Origin: DASPUH01 sp035622975
Lineage (GTDB): Bacteria; Chloroflexota; Limnocylindria; Limnocylindrales; CSP1-4
DNA length: 12,496 nt
Assembly (NCBI GenBank): GCA_035622975.1
Contig: DASPUH010000130.1
Coordinates: 1 to 12,496, forward strand
Reading direction: 5' to 3'
A model generated the notes under the pieces. It did no database searches. It saw only the letters and a list, made by a program, of their open reading frames with translations, and was not told the DNA's origin. Both the position numbers and the translations under genes were made by a program. Below, in pieces: positions 7,796 to 12,496 of this stretch (position 1 is its first letter; each line of letters starts with the position of its first letter).

Positions 7796-10072
7796 TCAGT
7801 TGCGGAGGGGCTTGCCGGTCTTGAGGGTGTGGCGGATGCGGGCACGGGTCAGCGGCTCGCCGAGCAGGCGCAGGAAGGCCGCCCGCTCCAGCTCCAGCAG
7901 GTACGTTTCGGACAACTCGGTGCCCTCGGCCACGTCGCCGCCGCTCAGGACGCCGGCGAGCTCCAGGACGACCCTGCGGTCGTGGTCGCTGAGCTGGTGC
8001 CCGCTCAGCTGGTTGAAGGTGAGGGCCTCGGCGGCCGCCACGCCGCGGCGGCCGACGACCGGGATGGGCAACGACGCCGGGGGCCGGTAGCCCACGTGAG
8101 CCAGCGTAGCGGCGACCCGCGCGGCGTCGCCCCACTGGCGGTCGGGGCTGGCGCTGACGAGGTCGCCCTCGGCGAGGTAGCCCAGCGCGCGCGCCTCCTC
8201 CGCGGAGGTCGATACCCGGGCGAAGGCGATCGTCTCCACCGCCGCCTGGAAGAACGCGAAGCGGTCGGCCTGCGTGCCCGCCGCGCGCTCGGCGATGCGT
8301 CGCGCGGTCGCCGTGCTCCCGCCCCCCGCCGGGATCAGGCCGACGCCCGTCTCCACGAGCCCGAGATACGTCTCGGCCAGCGGTTGCCGGCGAGCCGCGG
8401 CGAGCGCCATCTCCGCGCCACCGCCCAGGGTCAGGCCGCGTGGCGCCAGCACCACCGGCACCGCCGCGTAGCGGATGGCCTGCGTCGCGTCCTGGAACGC
8501 CCGGATGCCGCGCTCCAGTTCGTCCCAGTCGCCTTCCTCGGCCGCGACGAGCATCAGGGCCAGGTTGGCGCCGGCCGAGAAGTCGCCGGCCTCCGTGCCG
8601 ATGACCAGGCCGTCGTACCGCGTCGCCGCCAGGTCCACGGCCCGGCGGACCATGGCCAGTGTGTCGGCGCCGATGATGTTGAGCTTGCCGTGCAACTCCA
8701 GCCCCAGGATGCCGTCGCCGAGCTCACGGATCGACGCGGCGGCATTGCCGGGCAGTCCGCCACCCGGGTTCGCCGCGACCGGCGCGACCGTCGGCTCGAC
8801 CGGGGCGAACCGTCCCCGCCCCGCGGCCGTCGCCGCAGCGAGGGCGGGCACGTCGTGACCCTCCGAGCGGAGGCGCTCGACGGTGGCGGCCACGCCGAGG
8901 GCGTCCCACGTCTCGAACGGGCCGAACTGCCAGCCGAAGCCGAGCCGCATCGCCCGATCGATCGTCGGCAGGTCGCCGGCGATCTCGTCGGCCACGTCGG
9001 CGGCATAGGTGATGCCGTCGGACAGGGCGCGCCACAGGAAGTGGCTCGCCACGTCTTCGCCGCCCACGAGCAGGCGCAGGCGCGCGCCGAGGTCCCGTTC
9101 GTTGCGGGCCGCCGCCACCGTCGCCGAGTCGATCCGCCGCCGCGGTCGGTAGTCGCCCGTGACCAGGTCGAGAGCCAGGATCTCGCCGCCCTCGCGCTTG
9201 AAGAAGCCGGCCCCGGCCTTCTCCCCCAGGGCACCCCGCTCGAGGAGCTGGCGGACGAGGGGCGCGACGATGAACACGTCACGCTGCGGATCCTCGGGGA
9301 GGTCGGCGTGGCAGTGGTCGGCGACCGCCGCCGCCACGTCCAGGCCCACCACGTCGAGCGTGCGAAAGGTCGCGCTCCTGGGACGGCCGATCAGCTGGCC
9401 GGTCAACTCATCGACCTCGTCCACGCCCAGGCCGAGCTCCTGGGCCAGCGCGAGCGCTCGCTGGAAGCCGTAGACGCCGAGCCGGTTGGCGATGAACGCG
9501 GGCGTGTCCTTGGCGCGTACCGTGCCCTTGCCCAGTCGACGAGGCCCGTAGTCCTCCAGCACCTCGATGACTTCCGGGGCCGTGGTCGCGGTCGGGATGA
9601 GCTCCAGCAGCCGCGTGTAGCGGGGTGGGTTGAAGAAGTGCGTGCCCAGGAACGAACGGCGGAAGTCATCGCTGCGGCCGGCTGCCAGGGCGGCGATGGA
9701 GATGCCGCTCGTGTTGGTGCTGACGATCGGCCACCGGTGCCGCCCGGTGCCCTGCGAAAGGGCGTCGTCGACGCGCGCGAGGAGGGCCCGCTTGGGCTCG
9801 AGGCGCTCGATGATTGCCTCCAGGATCCAGTCGGCGTCGGCAGCCGCCGCCGGCAGGTCGTCGAAGCTGCCCGTGCGGATGCGGGTCACGTCATCCGGTC
9901 GGTACGCCGGGGCAGGGCGGAGCTTGAGGGCCCGGGCCAGGCCGTCGGCGGCCGTGGCCTCGTCCAGGTCGAGCAGGTGCACACGGGCGCCGGCGCCGGC
10001 GAGCAGGCAGGCGATCTGGGCGCCCATCGTGCCGGCCCCCAGGACCACCGCGGAGCTGACCCGGGCGATCAA
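7796..10072 (-). CDS. fadN: 3-hydroxyacyl-CoA dehydrogenase/enoyl-CoA hydratase, FadN type
   Basis: A 758-residue bifunctional enzyme catalysing hydration of trans-2-enoyl-CoA and NAD-dependent oxidation of the 3-hydroxyacyl-CoA. Domain order is dehydrogenase first, hydratase last, as in Bacillus FadN and opposite to E. coli FadB. Residues 8-190 form the NAD domain with GAGTMG at 12-17 and the catalytic pair His145 (GTHFFNPP) and Glu157. DTPAFIANRLG (189-199) begins the dehydrogenase C-terminal domain, repeated at about 320-395. The crotonase domain spans about 450-680, with FSAGANL (498-504), Glu554 in GGGAE and Glu574 in VETGVGLIPAGGG, spaced 20 apart as in enoyl-CoA hydratases. The C-terminus LKTGKPLRN is a FadN hallmark. 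Both activities look intact. The start is TTG at 10072, overlapping the TetR stop as TTGA; no ATG or GTG lies between it and the regulator, and the Rossmann strand begins eight residues later. Confidence 0.92.
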   Translation of the reverse strand: MIARVSSAVVLGAGTMGAQIACLLAGAGARVHLLDLDEATAADGLARALKLRPAPAYRPDDVTRIRTGSFDDLPAAAADADWILEAIIERLEPKRALLARVDDALSQGTGRHRWPIVSTNTSGISIAALAAGRSDDFRRSFLGTHFFNPPRYTRLLELIPTATTAPEVIEVLEDYGPRRLGKGTVRAKDTPAFIANRLGVYGFQRALALAQELGLGVDEVDELTGQLIGRPRSATFRTLDVVGLDVAAAVADHCHADLPEDPQRDVFIVAPLVRQLLERGALGEKAGAGFFKREGGEILALDLVTGDYRPRRRIDSATVAAARNERDLGARLRLLVGGEDVASHFLWRALSDGITYAADVADEIAGDLPTIDRAMRLGFGWQFGPFETWDALGVAATVERLRSEGHDVPALAAATAAGRGRFAPVEPTVAPVAANPGGGLPGNAAASIRELGDGILGLELHGKLNIIGADTLAMVRRAVDLAATRYDGLVIGTEAGDFSAGANLALMLVAAEEGDWDELERGIRAFQDATQAIRYAAVPVVLAPRGLTLGGGAEMALAAARRQPLAETYLGLVETGVGLIPAGGGSTATARRIAERAAGTQADRFAFFQAAVETIAFARVSTSAEEARALGYLAEGDLVSASPDRQWGDAARVAATLAHVGYRPPASLPIPVVGRRGVAAAEALTFNQLSGHQLSDHDRRVVLELAGVLSGGDVAEGTELSETYLLELERAAFLRLLGEPLTRARIRHTLKTGKPLRN

Positions 10073-10653
10073 CGGGCTGAGACCCGCAGGCCGTCCAGGA
10101 AGAGCCCGGCGAACTCCTGCCCGATGGCCGGCACGTCGAGCGGGCCGTTCGGCCGGAACCACTGGGTGAACCAGTTGCAGACGGACAGGATGGCGATGCT
10201 GGCAAGCCGCACGTCCACCGGGCGGATCGAGCCATCCGCCACGCCCTGGCGGATCGCCTCGCGCCAGGCCGCCTCGTACGCGTCGCGTCGTGCCACGAGC
10301 TGCAGCCGGCGTTCGGGCGCCAACGCCCGCAGCTCGATCTGGACCAGGGCCAACTCATCACCATGTTCAGCGGCGAAGGCCAGGTGGGCCGCGATGGCGT
10401 GAGACAGCCGTTCGGGGATCGGCCCCGGGCCCTCCAGGATGGGTCGCACCGCCACATCCAGCCGCTCCATCGCCCCATCGACGATGGCCCACAGGAGGTC
10501 GTCCTTGGCCTCGATGTAGTGGTACAGGCTGCCCCGGTTCATGCCCAGCTCCTCCGCCAGGTCCTGCATCGACGTGGCGTGGAAGCCACGCTGGCGGAAC
10601 AGGCGGGTGGCGGCCTCGTGGAGGGCCGCTTCTCGCGGCCGGGTGAGGGTCAA
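10069..10653 (-). CDS. TetR-family transcriptional repressor, probable regulator of the fad operon
   Basis: A 194-residue protein. Residues 6-50 carry a classic TetR helix-turn-helix: AATRLFRQRGFHATSMQDLAEELGMNRGSLYHYIEAKDDLL. The rest (about 55-194) is a mostly helical ligand domain typical of the acyl-CoA/fatty-acid-responsive TetR group (FadR, KstR2, PaaR-like). The start is TTG at 10653: an in-frame TGA lies four codons upstream and GAGG (plus 10661-10664) sits 7 nt before it, so no other start is available. It is the first gene of the fad operon and its stop overlaps fadN. A palindrome covers its predicted transcription start, which implies autorepression together with the downstream genes. 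That the ligand is an acyl-CoA is inferred from context. The name fadR would suit it functionally but orthology to Bacillus FadR is not shown. Confidence 0.9.
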   Translation of the reverse strand: MTLTRPREAALHEAATRLFRQRGFHATSMQDLAEELGMNRGSLYHYIEAKDDLLWAIVDGAMERLDVAVRPILEGPGPIPERLSHAIAAHLAFAAEHGDELALVQIELRALAPERRLQLVARRDAYEAAWREAIRQGVADGSIRPVDVRLASIAILSVCNWFTQWFRPNGPLDVPAIGQEFAGLFLDGLRVSAR

Positions 10654-10663
10654 CGCAGTTCCT

Positions 10664-10677
10664 CAAACGAACGTTTG
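10664..10677. promoter_or_regulatory. Palindromic TetR operator CAAACG-AA-CGTTTG
   Basis: Two perfect 6-bp arms separated by 2 bp, AT-rich within very GC-rich DNA. The AAACGnnCGTTT form is common for TetR regulators of acyl-CoA metabolism. It covers the predicted start point of the TetR/fad transcript and touches the Shine-Dalgarno, so bound repressor would block transcription initiation. I see no second copy in the window. The palindrome is seen; the binding protein is inferred from adjacency. Confidence 0.75.
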
Positions 10678-10681
10678 GTGG

Positions 10682-10710
10682 AAGATAGGGGTTGGAGTCG
10701 CGGTCGTCAA
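10682..10710 (-). promoter_or_regulatory. Promoter of the TetR-fadN-fadA-fadE operon
   Basis: On the minus strand TTGACG (plus 10705-10710) is followed, after exactly 17 bp, by TATCTT (plus 10682-10687). The start point would fall near 10675, inside the palindromic operator, leaving a leader of about 22 nt. The -35 box matches the sigma-70-type consensus at five of six bases and the -10 at four of six. Confidence 0.7.
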
Positions 10711-10720
10711 GGTGTAGACT
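10692..10720 (+). promoter_or_regulatory. Promoter of the cold-shock gene
   Basis: TTGGAG at 10692-10697 and TAGACT at 10715-10720 are separated by 17 bp, each matching consensus at four of six positions. The start would be near 10727, giving a leader of about 95 nt. Its -35 lies inside the spacer of the opposite fad promoter, and the fad -35 (10705-10710) lies inside this spacer. Confidence 0.5.
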
Positions 10721-10727
10721 GTGCCGG

Positions 10728-10821
10728 TCGCACCGATGTGTTGCGATCCCCCGCTGGTCGACCGCCTTCTCGGATAGACCGCGCGTCGGCTATCCCCACA
10801 CGAGAAGACGAAAGGGTCCCC
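10728..10821 (+). promoter_or_regulatory. Structured 5' leader of the cold-shock gene
   Basis: The leader begins with a 5-bp stem-loop (TCGCA 10728-10732 with TGCGA 10742-10746). A long hairpin follows: CTTCTCG (10766-10772) pairs with CGAGAAG (10801-10807), GATAG (10773-10777) pairs with CTATC (10790-10794), and CCG (10779-10781) pairs with CGG (10787-10789). The hairpin ends 3 nt before the probable ribosome binding site AAAGGG (10811-10816), 5 nt from the ATG. Long structured leaders that refold with temperature are known for cspA-type genes. No match to the enterobacterial cold box is claimed. Confidence 0.55.
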
Positions 10822-11025
10822 ATGACCACCGGTACCATCAAGAAGGTCGTGTCCGACCGCGGCTTCGGCTTCATCACCGCCGAGGACGGCAAGGACTACT
10901 TCTTCCACCGCAACGAGCTCCAGGCTCCGCTCGACTTCGACCGCCTCAACGGCGGCGAGCGGGTCGCCTTCGAGGTCCAATCGAGCCCCAAGGGCCCGCG
11001 GGCCTCACAGGTGCGCGCCGCCTAG
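10822..11025 (+). CDS. Cold-shock protein, CspA family
   Basis: A 67-residue single cold-shock (OB-fold) domain, the usual length. RNP1 is visible as GFGFI at about residues 14-18 (with the preceding KKVVSDR, a variant of the usual KWFNxxK start) and RNP2 as DYFFH (26-30). It ends RVAFEVQSSPKGPRASQVRAA, as in typical Csp proteins. Such proteins bind single-stranded RNA or DNA in the cytoplasm and melt mRNA structure, at low temperature or during growth changes. The ATG at 10822 has AAAGGG 5 nt upstream; an open frame extends far upstream but covers the promoter and regulator and is not used. The first strand has Lys-Val-Val where Trp-Phe is usual, so one aromatic RNA contact is missing. Followed by a strong terminator, it is monocistronic. 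Confidence 0.95.
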   Translation: MTTGTIKKVVSDRGFGFITAEDGKDYFFHRNELQAPLDFDRLNGGERVAFEVQSSPKGPRASQVRAA

Positions 11026-11034
11026 GTCGCTCCA

Positions 11035-11054
11035 CGGGGCCGGCGACGGCCCCG
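11035..11054 (+). terminator. GC hairpin in the csp 3' UTR
   Basis: CGGGGCC (11035-11041) pairs with GGCCCCG (11048-11054) around a 6-nt loop, 10 nt after the csp stop codon. No T-run follows. It lies just ahead of the stronger terminator and may act as a pause or an mRNA-stabilising element. Confidence 0.4.
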
Positions 11055-11060
11055 CGATCC

Positions 11061-11090
11061 AAGCCCCCGGTCCGACCGGGGGCTTCTTCG
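11061..11090 (+). terminator. Intrinsic terminator of the cold-shock gene
   Basis: AAGCCCCCGGT (11061-11071) pairs perfectly with ACCGGGGGCTT (11075-11085) around loop CCG, giving an 11-bp stem followed by CTTCTTCG, a pyrimidine-rich tail. This is the best intrinsic terminator in the window. It lies between converging genes, so it may also end the esterase transcript coming from the other side, though that strand shows no T-run. Confidence 0.85.
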
Positions 11091-11117
11091 TATCCGCCCG
11101 GGCTCGGTCGCTCGGTC

Positions 11118-11996
11118 TTACCGCGCGTGGGCGGCGAAGAAGTCCCAGATGACGCGGGTCGCGTCGATCGTGTGACTGGTGCGGCCGAAGATGACACGCG
11201 GCAGCTCCGGTCGGCTGCCCGGCCACGTGTGGCCAGCGCCGTCGATCCGGTAGAAGACGACATCCGACATGGGCGTGGGCCCGCGCCAGGTCCTGACCGT
11301 CGTGTCGGGCGGGATCCGTGTGACGGCCGGCTCGGCCGCGGCGCCGTTCGCGGCCACCCAGAAGCGCGCCCAGGCGTCCACGCCGATGCTCGGACCGGCG
11401 GCGCCTCGTCCCAGGAGCAGCGCCCGGGCGAGGAGGCCCCTTCGCCGCCCACCCTCGTAGGGCGCGAGCCGGTCCACCGCACCATGGATCTGGAGGATGG
11501 GCACCGGTCGGGTCGGCCGGCAGTCGACCGCCACGACGTGCGCCGCGGTGCCCGCCACCTGCGCCACCGCCGCGAAGCGGTCGGTTCGTTGGCAGGCCAG
11601 GCGCCCGGCCATCGCCGCGCCGTTCGACATGCCGAAGACGTACACCAGCCGGGGATCGATCGGCGTGCGGGTCGTGGCGTCGTCGACGAGCGCGGTGAGG
11701 TAGCCGACGTCGTCCGGCGCCCCGTGGCGGCCGCCCGCGCCGAAGCGGCCGTCGTTCCACACCCCGTCGATCGCCTCGGGGACGGCCAGGACGAAGCCGC
11801 CGGTCTGGACAAGGGCGCTGAAACCGACGATGCGGTCGAACCACGGCCCGCCTCCGCCGCGGCCGTGCAACTGCAGCACGAGGGGCCGCCGGACCGGCGG
11901 CCCGCCGGGCGGGATGTGCAGCCGGTACGGCCGTTCGCCGCCTCGATGGGTCAACGCCACGCTGTGGATCCCGGCGGGAAGGGCGGCCGATTGCAC
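11118..11996 (-). CDS. PHB depolymerase/feruloyl-esterase-type alpha/beta hydrolase (LpqC-like)
   Basis: A 292-residue alpha/beta hydrolase of the esterase-PHB family. The strand-loop LVLQLHGRGGGGPWFD (39-54) supplies the oxyanion hole. The nucleophile is Ser124 in VFGMSNGAAMA. Asp175 (ILQIHGAVDRLAPY) and His256 (GAGHTWPG) complete the triad in the expected order, and DAWARFWVAANG (207-218) is also typical of the family. Relatives hydrolyse polyhydroxybutyrate, feruloyl or acetyl esters; the substrate is not readable. No signal peptide is visible from the GTG at 11996, unlike secreted depolymerases, so it may act in the cytoplasm. That GTG lies 1 bp after the upstream stop codon, has no clear Shine-Dalgarno, and is the first start outside the preceding gene; translation is likely coupled. 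It ends facing the csp terminator. Confidence 0.85.
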   Translation of the reverse strand: MQSAALPAGIHSVALTHRGGERPYRLHIPPGGPPVRRPLVLQLHGRGGGGPWFDRIVGFSALVQTGGFVLAVPEAIDGVWNDGRFGAGGRHGAPDDVGYLTALVDDATTRTPIDPRLVYVFGMSNGAAMAGRLACQRTDRFAAVAQVAGTAAHVVAVDCRPTRPVPILQIHGAVDRLAPYEGGRRRGLLARALLLGRGAAGPSIGVDAWARFWVAANGAAAEPAVTRIPPDTTVRTWRGPTPMSDVVFYRIDGAGHTWPGSRPELPRVIFGRTSHTIDATRVIWDFFAAHAR

Positions 11997-11997
11997 G

Positions 11998-12496
11998 TCA
12001 GGCCCGCAGGATCGGTCGCGTGAGGCAGGTCGGACCGCCGCCGCCGTTGAGGCCGATCTCCATCGCCGCGAAGGCGTGGACCTCGCACCCGACCGCCTCG
12101 AGTGCGCGCCGGGTGAGGGGGTTGCCATCGGCGACGACGACCACTCCCGGCCGCACCGCCAGGACGTTGCAGCCCAGGGTCGCGAACTCTGCCTCGGGCA
12201 CGCCGACCGTGCGGACGCCAAGGTCGCGGAGCAGTTCCCACAGGCCGACCGGCAGGAGGGGTTCGTGGACCACCGCCAGATCGTCGGCGACCGGCGAGAT
12301 GACCGACAAGAGGTGCAGCAGCTCGCCCGGGCCATGCCAGTAGGGCAGGTCGAAGATGCGGGCCTCGCCCCCGGCTGCGGTGGCCAGTGCGGCCAGCTGC
12401 CGGGCGCCGGAGTCGTTCGTGCGCAGGCCGCGGCCGATGCACAGCAGGTCCGGCCGCAGCCAGAACGTGTCGCCGCCATCGACCGTGCCCGGCGCC
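11998..12496 (-). CDS. Arginine deiminase/DDAH-like guanidino hydrolase, 3' part only
   Basis: The last 165 residues of a pentein-fold enzyme. Visible elements are VDGGDTFWL (5-13, substrate-binding Gly-Gly-Asp), DLPYWHGPGELLHLLSVISPV (49-69) with probable catalytic His61, EFATLGCNVLAV (103-113), and NGGGGPTCLTRPIL (150-163) with the nucleophile Cys157. This matches the arginine deiminase/dimethylarginine dimethylaminohydrolase group, which hydrolyses guanidino groups to give citrulline plus ammonia or an amine; short amidinotransferase-like homologues of unknown substrate are also common. The N-terminal roughly 100 residues lie beyond the window. Its stop is 1 bp from the GTG of the downstream esterase, so both belong to one operon whose promoter is outside the window. 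Confidence 0.85.
   Translation of the reverse strand, partial: APGTVDGGDTFWLRPDLLCIGRGLRTNDSGARQLAALATAAGGEARIFDLPYWHGPGELLHLLSVISPVADDLAVVHEPLLPVGLWELLRDLGVRTVGVPEAEFATLGCNVLAVRPGVVVVADGNPLTRRALEAVGCEVHAFAAMEIGLNGGGGPTCLTRPILRA

Noticed and set aside
7776..8135. N-terminal extension of the thiolase
   Set aside because: It lies inside fadN in another frame; the ATG at 7775 has a Shine-Dalgarno and matches thiolase N-termini.
7829..10402. An 857-codon open frame on the plus strand opposite fadN and the TetR gene
   Set aside because: It spans two well-supported genes and has a composition typical of antisense frames (RGR, HRR, DHR runs); no domain is recognisable.
10363..11025. A longer 220-residue version of the cold-shock protein
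   Set aside because: The extension would cover the promoters, operator and part of the TetR gene, and reads as non-protein-like sequence. The ATG at 10822 has a ribosome binding site and gives a normal Csp.
11997..12479. N-terminal extension of the esterase
   Set aside because: It overlaps the guanidino hydrolase gene out of frame and reads Cys/Ser/Arg-rich with no motif.

Overview
The window is very GC-rich bacterial chromosome with dense gene packing, 1-4 bp overlaps, several GTG/TTG starts and no mobile elements, tRNA, rRNA or CRISPR. The gene content (a rubrerythrin/VIT fusion, an OCD-penicillin acylase pair, a Bacillus-like fadN-fadA-fadE set, an arginine-deiminase-like enzyme, a single-domain cold-shock protein) and base composition would suit a high-GC Chloroflexota lineage such as Limnocylindria. 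This is an impression from style and cannot be proven from the window; an actinobacterial or other high-GC origin is not excluded.

Layout. (1) 1-269, minus: 5' part of an erythrin-VIT (ferritin-like plus CCC1/VIT1) protein cut by the window edge. It is transcribed away from (2) 303-3991, plus: an ornithine cyclodeaminase-family oxidoreductase overlapping by 4 bp a membrane-anchored penicillin-acylase-family Ntn hydrolase. The 33 bp between (1) and (2) seem to hold two back-to-back leaderless promoters. (3) 3992-4794: about 800 bp between convergent genes with no credible gene but several strong hairpins, including an 89-nt nested inverted repeat. (4) 4795-10653, minus: a four-gene beta-oxidation operon read TetR regulator, fadN (3-hydroxyacyl-CoA dehydrogenase/enoyl-CoA hydratase), fadA (thiolase), fadE (long acyl-CoA dehydrogenase), coupled by stop/start overlaps and short gaps. 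(5) 10654-10821: a compact divergent control region. The TetR promoter, with a palindromic operator on its start point, is interleaved with the promoter of a cold-shock gene whose leader contains a long hairpin just before the ribosome binding site. (6) 10822-11025, plus: the cold-shock protein, followed by a strong intrinsic terminator. (7) 11118-12496, minus: an arginine-deiminase/DDAH-like hydrolase (incomplete) followed after 1 bp by a PHB-depolymerase-type esterase.

How the genes work together. FadE, FadN and FadA cover all four chemical steps of beta-oxidation (dehydrogenation, hydration, second dehydrogenation, thiolysis). The TetR protein at the operon head probably represses the unit through the operator at 10664-10677 and is released by an acyl-CoA, as FadR is in Bacillus. 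The acyl-CoA ligase and the electron-transfer flavoprotein are not in the window. The OCD/acylase pair may remove an acyl group from an amino-acid derivative outside the membrane and process the amino acid inside, but the substrate is unknown.

The least explained items are the hairpin-rich gap at 4174-4452, the interleaved fad/csp promoters with the structured csp leader, and the symmetric leaderless promoter pair at 276-296. I did not find a wholly new multi-gene system.
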